Assembly: GCF_007679495.1 (NCBI RefSeq)
Contig: NZ_VEGP01000018.1
Span: 1-64,000 of the forward strand
Source of the DNA: Paenibacillus sp. 32O-W
GTDB lineage: Bacteria > Bacillota > Bacilli > Paenibacillales > NBRC-103111
Length of the DNA stretch: 64,000 nucleotides
Direction: 5' to 3'
The notes below the pieces were generated by a model. It was given only the letters and a program-made list of their open reading frames with translations, was not told the origin of the DNA and did not search any database. Positions 9,024 to 17,855 of the stretch are shown piece by piece. The translations under genes were made by a program, and so were the position numbers. Within the stretch, counting starts at the first letter, position 1. Every line of letters starts with the position of its first letter.

Positions 9024-9455
9024 TCAGCCTGTTATTTCCTTCTCGAAAACCAGTTCATCCTGCAGCCTGTAACCGGATTTTTCATAGGTTCTTATCCCTG
9101 CCCGATTGTTATTTCCCGTCAGAACCTTGATATTCGTTACTCCAAGACGGATAAGCTCCTCCTCCAGAAACCGGATCAATAAAGTGGCCAGCCCTTTCCC
9201 CCGGGCCTCTTCCTCTACGTACAATTCAGTAATCTCCCCCACAATCTCGGAGTAACAAAACGATTTGAAAAATTGCGCACAAGCAAATCCTGCCGGCGTC
9301 TCATCGAGCACGGCAATGGCCACTAATTCATTTGAATTTTGCAAACTTTGCTCAACTTCCGAAGCGGATACTCCCACTCCATTAAACTTATTATTTAAAC
9401 GGACCAGCGCACTGGAATCCTCCGCCGACGCCCACCGTACATACATGTTATTCAT
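9024..9455 (-). CDS. GNAT-family N-acetyltransferase
   Basis: A 143-residue GNAT protein. Motif A with the acetyl-CoA pyrophosphate loop is visible (ELYVEEEARGKGLATLLI, consensus Q/RxxGxG/A), followed by motif B (GNNNRAGIRTYEKSGY). GGAGGAAG lies about 10 bases before the ATG. It is the first gene of a short operon with the NUDIX hydrolase (14-base gap). Family members acetylate amines of small molecules or proteins; the acceptor here is unknown, and aminoglycoside or stress-metabolite acetylation are options. Confidence 0.88.
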   Translation of the reverse strand: MNNMYVRWASAEDSSALVRLNNKFNGVGVSASEVEQSLQNSNELVAIAVLDETPAGFACAQFFKSFCYSEIVGEITELYVEEEARGKGLATLLIRFLEEELIRLGVTNIKVLTGNNNRAGIRTYEKSGYRLQDELVFEKEITG

Positions 9456-9530
9456 TGTCCGATCTTCCTCCCCGAATACGGATTTTCGGATTTCCGCACT
9501 CTGAAATAAGAAAGCCGTACGTCAGATTCA

Positions 9531-10058
9531 CTAAGCCTTCATATATCTGTCGGTATTATTCAGTAATACGTTCTCTCCGCGTTCAACGCTTATTCGAAGC
9601 TTCTCGAGTTCATCGACCGCCAACTGGTAATCGTTCTTATCCATTGTTCCTTCTTCCAATGCAGCGGTCAGTTCGTCTTCATCCAGTATGTAATATTCTT
9701 TATTCGGCAATACGACCAAATCCAAGTACAAATCCTCAATGACAGGTATTCCTTCATCCGTCAGCTTGATCGATTTCACGATATCGAAATACCACTGCAT
9801 CACTTTGTTTTGCTCATTTATCATAACCGTCAAGCTATGATGCTCATTGTTCGGAAAAAACATCAGCCAGAAATACCCATCATCCGCTATACAGATCTCT
9901 TGACTGCCGTATTTCATTGTTAACGGCTCTTTGACCCTATCCAGAAACAGCCACGAAATATATCCTTCAAAACAATGATCCCGTACATACTTTTGGACAT
10001 ATCTTTTCTTGATAATCCGGGTCCAGTTCGGACGATCCGCGAATTTTAGTTTCATCAT
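9531..10058 (-). CDS. DUF402 domain protein
   Basis: A 175-residue protein matching the DUF402 pattern: a central beta-rich core (WLMFFPNNEHHSLTVMINE, followed by QWYFDIVKS and the acidic IEDLYLDLVV segment) and a helical acidic C-terminus (LDEDELTAALEEG). Some DUF402 proteins are nucleoside tri/diphosphatases; acidic residues in the DLYLDL and LDEDE segments are consistent with metal binding, but the activity is not shown here. AGGAGGC lies before the ATG. It is divergent from the polysaccharide deacetylase, with a shared 297-base intergenic region that shows no other gene. Confidence 0.8.
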   Translation of the reverse strand: MMKLKFADRPNWTRIIKKRYVQKYVRDHCFEGYISWLFLDRVKEPLTMKYGSQEICIADDGYFWLMFFPNNEHHSLTVMINEQNKVMQWYFDIVKSIKLTDEGIPVIEDLYLDLVVLPNKEYYILDEDELTAALEEGTMDKNDYQLAVDELEKLRISVERGENVLLNNTDRYMKA

Positions 10059-10355
10059 GCCTCCTTGTCCTGTTAAATGTCATTTTTCAGATAATAATGC
10101 GTGTGCCCGCCGGCGCTTTCATTTAAAATCGTTATTGTCATCTCCTTCCAGTTTACTGTATTCCCCCTGTTCCGGGATAGGACAGAATCAATATATTCTA
10201 ACTTTTCAGGACAAGACGCCATGTAGATTTGAAGCGGACTCCCGTCTTATATCATTATCCCAACTTCAAATTTGCGTTTTTTAACTCCGCATGCATACCT
10301 TGCCACGAATAACGAATCCTATGGGAAAAGCAATTGATCATTATAGGAGCTATGT

Positions 10356-11195
10356 ATGAAAACACGTTGGTTATTTTTGCTTATTCTGACCCTTTTCGCA
10401 AACGGTTGCGCTTCACCGGATACAACAAGAACTCAACAAGCAGATCCGCTGCAGCAGCCTGAACAACAAGTACAACCTTTAACCCAAACACCTGATTTGG
10501 CGGATGGGCCGGAAAACGGTACCCGAGATCCCCGGCCTCTGTCCCTTGGCGATCTGCGTGCTAAATACAGAAGCACCTTCATTCTTAACGGCCCCTCATC
10601 CAAACGGGAAGTGGCTTTAACCTTTGATGACGCGCCCGATGACCGATTTACTCCGCAAGTGCTGGACGTTTTGAAGAAAGAAGGGGTTAAGGCAACCTTT
10701 TTTGTAGTGGGCAATCGGGTGGAGAAGCATCCGGATATTGTCCAACGCATGGTCGATGAAGGACATGTGATCGGGAACCATTCGTATGATCACGCGAACC
10801 TTCCAAAGCTGACCGATGATAAATTCCGTGAGCAAATCACGAGAACGGACAGCCTTATCCGTAATTTTACCGGCTATACGCCGAGCTTGCTCAGGCCCCC
10901 GTACGGAAACATCAACGAGGGACAAATTCAATGGCTGGCCAGCCAGCAGAAAAGAATCATCAATTGGAATGTCGATTCATTGGATTGGAAAGGATTAAGC
11001 GCAGAACAAGTGGAGACGAATATTCTTGCCCATGTGTTTCCGGGGTCCATCATCTTGCAGCATTCCGCAGGAGGAACCGGAGAGGACTTGACCGGAACCG
11101 TTAACGCCCTGCCCAGAATTATTGCGAAATTAAGGGAGGATGGGGTTAAGCTAGTGACCATACCCGAATTGTTAAACATTTCGGCTGGGCAATAA
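10356..11195 (+). CDS. Polysaccharide deacetylase (NodB domain) lipoprotein
   Basis: A 279-residue lipoprotein with an N-terminal signal and lipobox FANGC (Cys18), followed by a Gln/Pro-rich linker to about residue 65. The NodB domain shows all five motifs: TFDDAPD (catalytic base and metal Asp), HSYDH (metal His pair), RPPYG, the DSLDW segment, and the late LQHS His. It should deacetylate N-acetylated sugars of peptidoglycan or another wall polymer on the outer face of the membrane. TAGGAGC sits about 6 bases before the ATG. The gene is followed closely by a strong terminator, so it is monocistronic. Confidence 0.9.
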   Translation: MKTRWLFLLILTLFANGCASPDTTRTQQADPLQQPEQQVQPLTQTPDLADGPENGTRDPRPLSLGDLRAKYRSTFILNGPSSKREVALTFDDAPDDRFTPQVLDVLKKEGVKATFFVVGNRVEKHPDIVQRMVDEGHVIGNHSYDHANLPKLTDDKFREQITRTDSLIRNFTGYTPSLLRPPYGNINEGQIQWLASQQKRIINWNVDSLDWKGLSAEQVETNILAHVFPGSIILQHSAGGTGEDLTGTVNALPRIIAKLREDGVKLVTIPELLNISAGQ

Positions 11196-11223
11196 ATCGT
11201 GGCGGCACAGCTCGCTGAAACCA

Positions 11224-11260
11224 AGAAAGCAACCATACCGGGTCAGTATGGTTGCTTTCT
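11224..11260. terminator. Bidirectional rho-independent terminator
   Basis: A perfect 15-bp stem (AGAAAGCAACCATAC, 11224-11238, with its complement at 11246-11260) and a 7-base loop lie between the convergent deacetylase (+) and YitT-like gene (-). T-rich sequence follows only weakly, but the stem is very stable. Confidence 0.85.
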
Positions 11261-11308
11261 AATGGTTAGAGCCGATGTATAGCGGCTCTTTATTTCTGAG
11301 CAAGCCAA

Positions 11309-11962
11309 TCACTCGCGATCGTTGTTCTTCATCGTACAGAGGCCGGTAGCTAAACCGCCGGTGGCAATGGTTAGCATGGACAGAAAGAAGGTTTCCGCCG
11401 AAACAAGAATTCCGCCAAGAGAAATAACGATCCCATCCAATACAAATATGATTACTCCTACATTAATCATTAATCCTTTGGCAACGAATTGGGCCAGCAG
11501 ATCGGTCCCTCCCGTGCTGGTTTCATATTTCAGCATGATTCCGATTCCGGTTCCTACCACGAACCCGCCCAGAATAGAGCTGCCTACAGGAGTTATGTCC
11601 AAATAATTAGCCATACGGTGTTGTAATGGGGTCGCCAAATCCATGATCAAAGATGAAAGTAACAGCCCGTGCAGGCTGCTGTAAAAATAGCTCCTCTGAT
11701 AATACCAAGCTAAAATAAAGAGCGGTATGCTGCACAAAATCATTGCAAGCCCTATTGGGGCCCCGAATAAATAATTTACGATGAGAGCAATTCCCAATAC
11801 TCCGCCGTCCAAAATTTGATTAGGAACAAGAAAACAGTGTGTTCCTGCCGCGATGAGTAAGCTCCCCGTTAGAATAGCTGCGAGCTTTTGGAAGGACAGC
11901 AATCGAACCATCTCCCGAACGAAAGGCATGTCTGATTTATATGCCGGTCCGACGCCAAGCAT
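11309..11962 (-). CDS. YitT-family membrane protein, short form
   Basis: A 217-residue protein with five to six membrane spans and the YitT signature (LVPNQILDGGVLGIALI near the N-terminus; GTGIGIMLKYETSTGGTDLLAQ in the middle). Typical YitT proteins are about 290 residues and carry a C-terminal cytoplasmic DUF2179 domain; that domain is absent here, so this is a short family member or a C-terminally shortened copy. The start is uncertain: ATG 11962 has no clear ribosome-binding site, and in-frame ATGs lie inside the first 20 codons. Transport function is suspected in the family but not defined. Confidence 0.8.
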   Translation of the reverse strand: MLGVGPAYKSDMPFVREMVRLLSFQKLAAILTGSLLIAAGTHCFLVPNQILDGGVLGIALIVNYLFGAPIGLAMILCSIPLFILAWYYQRSYFYSSLHGLLLSSLIMDLATPLQHRMANYLDITPVGSSILGGFVVGTGIGIMLKYETSTGGTDLLAQFVAKGLMINVGVIIFVLDGIVISLGGILVSAETFFLSMLTIATGGLATGLCTMKNNDRE

Positions 11963-12002
11963 GAAACACGATTAAACATTTTTTGGAACCCGTTCTGAGT
12001 TA

Positions 12003-12311
12003 TTGACCATGCCGTTCATTGGTTGCGGGTGTCCGTTTTTTTGCTATGAAAAAGGATTCCTCCATGCCAAAGTACTCATTTCCGATAATTTGGCTTGCTC
12101 CGGCAGTGCAAATATGGATATGCGAAGCTTCTGCGGCCAATTTGAGCTCAATGCGGTCTTTTTTGATCACAAGGTTGTAGAACGGCTGGTTCAGGATTTC
12201 TATACGGACCTTAGTGTAAGTAAGGAGGTTCTGTTATCGGAATTTTCAAAAAGGCCTACACTTCAACGGTTTAAAGAAGTATTCGCCCGGCTCCTCTCTC
12301 CTTTATTTTAA
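12003..12311 (+). pseudogene. Cardiolipin synthase remnant (C-terminal PLD/HKD motif only)
   Basis: A 102-codon frame encodes CYEKGFLHAKVLISD followed by SGSANMDMRSF. This is the second HxK-phospholipase-D motif plus C-terminus of a bacterial cardiolipin synthase, normally about 480-500 residues. The N-terminal membrane anchor, the first HKD motif and any ribosome-binding site are missing. It is therefore a 5'-truncated decaying copy rather than a functional enzyme. No transposon end is evident at the break near 12.0 kb. Confidence 0.8.
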
Positions 12312-12462
12312 GGGGTATAGATCAGGTATTGTTGGAGCTCGCTTTCCTAATAACGGAAGCATAATAATCCCTCCAAAATTGTTTATATTTAAGATTTAGA
12401 ATGCTAATGGATTATCCCAGCAAGCTACCAAAGGGGAGGCGTTACCTTTCTCTCCACGAACC

Positions 12463-12521
12463 GAAAAAAAAGAGGTTGAAGCCCCAGCAGGATTGTGCAT
12501 CATGCCACGGCTCCAACCTTC
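12463..12521 (-). terminator. Terminator of the SpoIIP-like gene
   Basis: On the minus strand AAGGTTGGAGCC (from 12521 down) pairs imperfectly with GGCTTCAACCTC, followed by eight T (complement of 12464-12471). It lies about 30 bases after the stop of the SpoIIP-like gene. Confidence 0.8.
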
Positions 12522-12552
12522 TGTATTTTTCCCCCAACCCGCGTTCGACGTA

Positions 12553-13884
12553 CTACTTAACCGAGTTGTAGTATTCCGCGAATACATCAGCGAGCGCTTC
12601 CGCCGTATGTAAGCTTTCCTGCAGAGTATTGTTCGTGCCTCCGATTTCCATTAACAAACTGCCGGGAGAGACTGACTGGTTGTATTCCCCGTCTCCCTGA
12701 TGAGCGCTTTTGGTAAGAACACCCCGTGACAGTCCGGGATACTTCTTCTTCAACAACTTATTCAGTTCCTCGGCGAAGGCTTGATTTTCCTCGTACCCGG
12801 AATGCGCCGTGCCGATAACAAACAGAACACGCGCATATGTTTTCCCGTCGATGGTAACAGTAGTTTTCTCACGCGGAACGTCCGCATCCCGATGAATATC
12901 GAAGAAATAATAGAGGGAAGGATAAGTCTCCACTGCTTTGTCTACCGCTTGGCGCGATACCGAATAAGATTTGGAGTAGCTCAGCTTTTGCTGCTTCAAT
13001 CTCTCCGCAATATCTTCCTCTCCGGTTAATGCCGGAATGTCTTTCTCTTGCAGAAGTTGCCCCAAGCGCTTGCCTACAAGCGTAATATTAACTTCCGGGT
13101 CATCGACAGAACTTCCTTTAGTATTGCGTGCGATATTTTTCCATGATTCCCGATTATGAGTATGATAAATATACAGGATTGGTGCCGATTCCACGTTGTT
13201 CGTGCTCTTCGGCGGATTCAGATTTGCATTGCGCTTCAAGAAATCCGTCTCTACGACCCAGCTTGCCACATAAGCGGTGCTATCGTCCGGCAGCGAAATC
13301 ATGTACCATTCCCCATCGGTCTCAATGATCGGGAAGGTTTCGCCGGGCATCGCTTTGCCAATAATGTCATTGTCGATGTCCGGTCCACTGCGAAGATTCG
13401 TAATATCGATAATCTTGACAACGGTTGGCTCATTCAGACTTGCGGCCCAGACCTCATCGGTTCGTTTCTCTTCTGCCGGCTTGGCTTCGGGTTTGGCCGG
13501 TTCTTCCATATTTTCATATTCCGTAAATTCCTTGAATATCCAGCCTTCCCCTTCGTCCGGCAAACGGATTTTCACCCATTCTTCTTGCTCGTCCAAGACT
13601 TCATATCGGTTCGTTTGATCTATCTTGCGGATGACGGATGAGTTCAAATCAGGTCCTGTACGAACATTCAGCCGGTCTACTGTACTTCTAATATATTTCT
13701 TACCTTTCGTACCGGCTATGATTTGAATCATTTGAACTTCATCGGCTTGAGCAGTATTGCTCTGAACCTGAAGCTTGAACAACGATTCCCCGGATGCCTC
13801 CTGACCATGAACGATTTCTGCATTCAGCATCCCGACAAGCAAACATGAACTAACGGCCACTCCGATAATTTTGTAACGTAACAA
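12553..13884 (-). CDS. SH3b-SH3b-SpoIIP cell-wall hydrolase
   Basis: A secreted protein of about 443 residues. An open frame begins at 13929, but TTG 13884 has TAGGAG at 8 bases and directly starts a good signal peptide (LLRYKIIGVAVSSCLLVGM). Two bacterial SH3 domains follow (each with the DRLNVRTGPDLNSSVI or TNLRSGPDIDNDII pattern). The C-terminal half is a SpoIIP amidase/endopeptidase domain with IYHTHNRESW, FFDIHRDA, GTAHSGYEEN and SLLMEIGG carrying the expected His/Glu ligands. SpoIIP acts in forespore engulfment; the SH3b addition suggests a wall-targeted paralogue, possibly used outside engulfment. It is monocistronic with its own terminator. Confidence 0.88.
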   Translation of the reverse strand: MLRYKIIGVAVSSCLLVGMLNAEIVHGQEASGESLFKLQVQSNTAQADEVQMIQIIAGTKGKKYIRSTVDRLNVRTGPDLNSSVIRKIDQTNRYEVLDEQEEWVKIRLPDEGEGWIFKEFTEYENMEEPAKPEAKPAEEKRTDEVWAASLNEPTVVKIIDITNLRSGPDIDNDIIGKAMPGETFPIIETDGEWYMISLPDDSTAYVASWVVETDFLKRNANLNPPKSTNNVESAPILYIYHTHNRESWKNIARNTKGSSVDDPEVNITLVGKRLGQLLQEKDIPALTGEEDIAERLKQQKLSYSKSYSVSRQAVDKAVETYPSLYYFFDIHRDADVPREKTTVTIDGKTYARVLFVIGTAHSGYEENQAFAEELNKLLKKKYPGLSRGVLTKSAHQGDGEYNQSVSPGSLLMEIGGTNNTLQESLHTAEALADVFAEYYNSVK

Positions 13885-14010
13885 TTTTTTCACTCCTATG
13901 CCGAATATACAATCTAGTAAATTCGACATAGACTGGCAAATTCCTCCATCAACCCTTGGTTTTTTTCATAATGTCCTATAAAAATCGTTGAAACCCTTCA
14001 GGACCAAGGA

Positions 14011-14047
14011 TAAACGGCGATCGCTGTCCTTAGGACAGGCGCGTTTA
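14011..14047. other. Long imperfect hairpin in the SpoIIP/ABC-F intergenic region
   Basis: TAAACGGCGATCGCTGTCC (14011-14029) can fold on GGACAGGCGCGTTTA (14033-14047) with a three-base loop. No T-tract follows, so it is not a classic terminator; it may be a processing or insertion scar. It lies upstream of the ABC-F promoter. Confidence 0.4.
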
Positions 14048-14099
14048 CCGATGAAATATAACTATAAGGTGAACTTATACTTTCTATATTTTAAAAAAG

Positions 14100-14128
14100 T
14101 TGACTTCTCTGCTCGCATCCTTTATTGT
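14100..14128 (+). promoter_or_regulatory. Promoter of the ABC-F leader
   Basis: TTGACT (14100-14105), a 17-base spacer, then TATTGT (14123-14128). Transcription would start near 14135, giving a leader of about 260 bases before the ABC-F start codon. Confidence 0.6.
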
Positions 14129-14164
14129 TGTAGTAACTAAATACGGAAGGGTGAGCCAACGACA

Positions 14165-14176
14165 ATGAAGTACTAA
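14165..14176 (+). CDS. Three-codon upstream ORF (Met-Lys-Tyr)
   Basis: ATG-AAG-TAC-TAA at 14165-14176 lies in the leader, 14 bases after a GGAAGG that could serve as a somewhat distant ribosome-binding site. Its last codons overlap one strand of a 12-bp long-range pairing (14172-14183 with 14265-14276), so a ribosome here would block that fold. A role as a sensor ORF is inferred from this geometry. Confidence 0.4.
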   Translation: MKY

Positions 14177-14327
14177 TCCTATTTTTCGAAAGCTATCAAT
14201 ATGAAGGCAGTACAGGCAGATTTCTTCTGCTTTATTTCATAATGCCTTCGATTGACGTTTTCAGAATAGGATTGGTATTCCTAGTGTTGGGCCCTAAAGA
14301 GCGGTCTCTTCTTTGGCGTTCACCTAT

Positions 14328-14364
14328 TGCCTCCTGTTCTGAATTCAGACGGGAGGCATTTTTT
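14328..14364 (+). terminator. Attenuator terminator in front of the ABC-F gene
   Basis: TGCCTCCTGTTCTGA (14328-14342) pairs with the facing strand ending GGGAGGCA (14358), followed by TTTTTT (14359-14364). It lies only about 34 bases before the ABC-F start and downstream of its promoter, so it must be read through for expression. This is the classic arrangement of an antibiotic-responsive attenuator. Confidence 0.8.
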
Positions 14365-14397
14365 GTCTCCAGATCATAAAGAAATGGGGATGATAAT

Positions 14398-15966
14398 ATG
14401 TTGTTGGAAGCCAATCACTTGAAGCTCTATATTAAGGACCGTTTATTAATTGATGCCCGTCAATTGCAAATTCACAAACACGACAGGATCGGCTTAGTTG
14501 GTAAGAACGGAAGCGGAAAAACAACCTTACTGCAGGTTCTGGCCGGGAAGAAAGTTCCAGACGAAGGTACAGTAACGACTCGAGTCAAATGTGAACTTTT
14601 GCCGCAGCTTAAGAGAACGGACACAACGAAGAGCGGCGGAGAAGTAACTCAGCAATATATTAATGAAGCACTCGGGAAAGATCCGGAAATTTTATTTGCA
14701 GACGAACCGACAACGAACCTCGATGCCGCTCATCTCGATTGGCTGGAAAAGAAGCTGGTTCATTGGCAAGGCGCATTCGTCATAGTTTCCCATGACCGTG
14801 CATTTCTGGATGCCCTCTGTACAACGATATGGGAAATCCATGAAGGCCATGTGAAAGCATATAAAGGGAACTATTCCGATTACGCGGAACAGAAGAAATT
14901 GGAACGTCATCAACACGAAGCAGCCTACGAAACGTATGAGAAAAAGAAAAAGCAGCTGGAGGAGGCCTTGATCTTAAAGGAGCAAAAAGCGGCAAGAGCA
15001 ACGAAAAAGCCCAAACAAACCAGCTTGTCGGAAGCCAAGATTACCGGCGCCAAGCCCTACTTTGCCAAGAAACAAAAAAAGCTGCAAAAAACAGCCAAAG
15101 CCATTGAAACGAGACTGGAGAAGTTGGATAAGGTGGAAAAACCAAGAGAAGACGCCCCCCTTAAAATGAATTTGCCTAATGAGGAAATGTTCATCGGGCG
15201 GATCGTTCTTCGTGCAGAAAATGTTCAGGGCACCGCGGGTCAACGAGTTCTGTGGAAATCGGCAAGCTTTAATGTTCGCGGCGGAGATAAGCTGGCCATC
15301 ATCGGACCGAACGGGAGCGGGAAAACGACCCTTGTAAAAAAAATTATTAACCGGGAAGAGGGTATATCCATTTCTCCATCGATGAAGATCGGCTACTTTA
15401 GTCAAAATTTAAATATCCTGAATCCCGAACAGACGATTTTGGAAAACGTCAGCATTACCTCCAAGCAGAATGAAACCTTCATTCGCACCGTGCTTGCGAG
15501 ACTTCACTTTTTCCGGGAGGACGTATATAAACGCATAGAAGTGTTGAGCGGCGGCGAACGGGTTAAGGTTGCCCTGGCCAAACTGTTTGTTAGTGATATT
15601 AATACGCTAGTGCTGGATGAACCGACGAACTTTCTGGATATTCAAGCGGTTGAGGCGCTGGAATCGCTTCTGGAAGAGTATGAGGGCACGATTATTTTTG
15701 TCTCGCATGACCGGCGCTTTATCGAAAAAATCGCCACCCGAATTTTATCGATAGAGCATGGGGAAATCCGACTATTTGAAGGACCCTACCATAAATATAT
15801 CGAGCATGTTCCGAAGGAAGAGCGGGATCAGAAAGAAGATCAGCGTCTCATCCTGGAAACGAAAATAACGGAAGTGCTCAGCCGCCTCAGTATGGAGCCG
15901 TCCGAAGAGCTGGAAATGGAATTTCGCAGGCTCCTGGCGGAAAAGAGAAACTTGGACTCTCCGTAA
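14398..15966 (+). CDS. ABC-F ATPase, antibiotic-resistance ribosomal-protection type
   Basis: A 522-residue cytosolic protein with two ABC domains and no membrane segment. ABC1 has Walker A GKNGSGKT (about residues 36-43), signature SGGE and Walker B LFADEPTTNLD. The linker is long, basic and coiled (residues about 190-250, rich in Lys/Gln). ABC2 has GPNGSGKT, LSGGERVKVALAKL and LVLDEPTNFLD. The length, long linker and reduced first signature are like the Vga/Lsa/VmlR branch, which displaces pleuromutilin, lincosamide and streptogramin A drugs from the ribosome. The subclass is inferred. GGGGA precedes the ATG by 7 bases. Expression is probably controlled by the upstream attenuator. Confidence 0.88.
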   Translation: MLLEANHLKLYIKDRLLIDARQLQIHKHDRIGLVGKNGSGKTTLLQVLAGKKVPDEGTVTTRVKCELLPQLKRTDTTKSGGEVTQQYINEALGKDPEILFADEPTTNLDAAHLDWLEKKLVHWQGAFVIVSHDRAFLDALCTTIWEIHEGHVKAYKGNYSDYAEQKKLERHQHEAAYETYEKKKKQLEEALILKEQKAARATKKPKQTSLSEAKITGAKPYFAKKQKKLQKTAKAIETRLEKLDKVEKPREDAPLKMNLPNEEMFIGRIVLRAENVQGTAGQRVLWKSASFNVRGGDKLAIIGPNGSGKTTLVKKIINREEGISISPSMKIGYFSQNLNILNPEQTILENVSITSKQNETFIRTVLARLHFFREDVYKRIEVLSGGERVKVALAKLFVSDINTLVLDEPTNFLDIQAVEALESLLEEYEGTIIFVSHDRRFIEKIATRILSIEHGEIRLFEGPYHKYIEHVPKEERDQKEDQRLILETKITEVLSRLSMEPSEELEMEFRRLLAEKRNLDSP

Positions 15967-16010
15967 GCTCCGTTACTTCGATGCGTCCCGCAGGAATCAA
16001 GCATACACTT

Positions 16011-16039
16011 AAGGAGGGTGCTTCGGGCATCCTCCTTTC
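16011..16039 (+). terminator. Terminator of the ABC-F gene
   Basis: AAGGAGGGTGC (16011-16021) pairs with GCATCCTCCTT (16027-16037) around a TTCGG loop. The T-tract is short, so termination may be partial. Confidence 0.65.
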
Positions 16040-16101
16040 CATTATGATCGTAGAGATGAATTAACGAATTCACATTTGACCTTTATAATGCAAACCGAAA
16101 C

Positions 16102-16581
16102 TCAACCTTCTATCTTCGCCTCTATGTCCAGCTCCATAAAAATTTCAGCATGTTCATTATCGTTATACCTTTGTATTTCATAGAATCCATACTTCCTGAA
16201 TATAGATAATGCCTTAATCGCTTGTCTCCCTGTATCAAGACGTATCTTTTTGAGGTTTCTCTCCCGGGCAAAGTTAATAGCAGTCCCCATTAATTCCCTG
16301 CCTAACCCTCTGCCATGATATTCACTCAAAACAAAGAATCGCTTGATCTCCCCTATTCTTTCATGGGAATCTAGTATTTTGACACCTACCGTACCAATTA
16401 CCGCATCGTTATCAGCAATGATCCAAAATTGACCTCCTGGTTCTTGATACGTGCTTGGAATTCTTCTTAAATCAAGGTGTAAATGATCAGGATCAAATGT
16501 CAATCCTCTGAAAGCATACATAACCTCCATGAATTTCTCGAGTGCTTCTTGATCGGAATCATTGTATTGCCGAATTTTCAT
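16102..16581 (-). CDS. GNAT-family N-acetyltransferase
   Basis: A 159-residue GNAT protein with strand-rich core and motif A EIKRFFVLSEYHGRGLGRELM (acetyl-CoA loop YHGRGLG), then the helix NFARERNLKKIRLDTG and the RKYGFYEI motif B. GAAGGAGG precedes the ATG. It is convergent with the ABC-F gene and stands alone. The acceptor substrate is unknown; this subfamily includes small-molecule acetyltransferases. Confidence 0.87.
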   Translation of the reverse strand: MKIRQYNDSDQEALEKFMEVMYAFRGLTFDPDHLHLDLRRIPSTYQEPGGQFWIIADNDAVIGTVGVKILDSHERIGEIKRFFVLSEYHGRGLGRELMGTAINFARERNLKKIRLDTGRQAIKALSIFRKYGFYEIQRYNDNEHAEIFMELDIEAKIEG

Positions 16582-16726
16582 AGGTACCTCCTTCGAAAAA
16601 TCAATGAGCTGCTGCTCTTTTAAAGTGAATTAATTGTTAAGCGGCTCCTTTGGAACGAATCTCTCTGTTGTTTTCTCACAAACGTGTTGCACCTTAGACT
16701 CGTTCAGCCAAAGCGGCTTCCAATAA

Positions 16727-17272
16727 TTATGCATCCGTCTTTCCCGGTTGCCAGCCTACTTCCATGGACCAGGTATGGGCCTTCTGCAGGATGCTCCAGA
16801 CTACAGGCCCTTTCCCCTCGACATATTTCGGACGATCATTTATATAGAGGGCCATCAATCGATGCTTCTCTTCCGCATACCTCAAACAATCTTCCGGATG
16901 CTCCCGCAAATAGTCTCTAAACAACAGTGTCATTTGTTCGGAAAAGCTTCCCGCTCTTCTGACATGAATATGAGTCCTTCTATTTCCGGGCACTTCACGA
17001 AAATATATTTTCGTTTTGTCCGAATTGTCACTGCGCCATTGGAATCCAAGACTTTCAATTTTGCCTTTATAATTGGATACATTTTCAAGGTCCACCACCG
17101 AAATTTGGATATCAATGATAGGCTTGGCATCTAGTCCGGGAACAGAAGTAGATCCTACATGATCAATCCGTACCACCAGTTCACCTAACGCTTCTCTTAA
17201 CTTTATTCCCAGATCGAGAAACCTATCCCTCCACTCCGGATCATGAGGGGCTATCCTCCACTGATTCTCCAT
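16727..17272 (-). CDS. GrpB family protein (UPF0157), nucleotidyltransferase fold
   Basis: A 181-residue protein with the GrpB hallmark RIDHVGSTSVPGLDAKPIIDIQI near residues 36-57, a nucleotidyltransferase-like GS...DID/E pattern, plus the HIHVRRAGS and FRDYLREHPED segments. The biochemical function is unproven; fusions in other bacteria link it to dephospho-CoA kinase. AAGGTG lies upstream of the ATG. The gene stands alone between a GNAT gene and gene remnants. Confidence 0.88.
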   Translation of the reverse strand: MENQWRIAPHDPEWRDRFLDLGIKLREALGELVVRIDHVGSTSVPGLDAKPIIDIQISVVDLENVSNYKGKIESLGFQWRSDNSDKTKIYFREVPGNRRTHIHVRRAGSFSEQMTLLFRDYLREHPEDCLRYAEEKHRLMALYINDRPKYVEGKGPVVWSILQKAHTWSMEVGWQPGKTDA

Positions 17273-17428
17273 CCTAACACCTTCCGATTTTTATATGCCA
17301 TCTATATGATTCTACACATCTACCTCACCGAGTGTTCAGAGCTATGCCTCTCAATGAATTGGCGCCTTAGGTTCTTAGCTTGCTGAAGATGTTTGCTTCC
17401 TATAGTTTTATAATAGTTTCTATTAATT

Positions 17429-17563
17429 CTACTCTCCGGAAATTCTTCCGCCATCAACGGCCAGAGATTGCCCCGTTACAAACGATGACTTATCCGAACA
17501 GAGCCAAATAATGGCTTCGGCCACTTCCTCCGGTTGAGCAAGTCTTCCCGTCAAATTCTCTCT
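17429..17563 (-). pseudogene. SDR oxidoreductase remnant (C-terminal 44 codons)
   Basis: The minus-strand frame reads [20 protein letters not shown], continues [20 protein letters not shown] and ends GE-stop. This is the invariant C-terminus of a classical short-chain dehydrogenase/reductase (FabG-like). An in-frame stop lies just upstream (17564-17566), and no Rossmann N-terminus or catalytic YxxxK is present. The surrounding 17.27-17.85 kb holds no other gene and appears to be decayed sequence. Confidence 0.75.
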
Positions 17564-17855
17564 TCATTCGATTCCTCCTAGGGTTCTCTGCTTGTTCTGC
17601 AACTGAACAAAATGAACCGGAACACGCTGGTTCCAACTCTCGTTTCCTGGAGATGACTCTAGGTTCTTAGCTTCCTTTCTTTACCTTCGAACAAATCGAA
17701 GCGTGCCGAAACGGGACGGGATATGATGCTTCTCTCAGTCATCCTCAACACTCCTATCCGGCATCGTTTCGCCCTCCATCCTTACAATCCGTCAGGGCAA
17801 TTAGTACTCCTATTATCACTGAAAACCGCTATGGCGTCGACGGTCATTTGGATGG

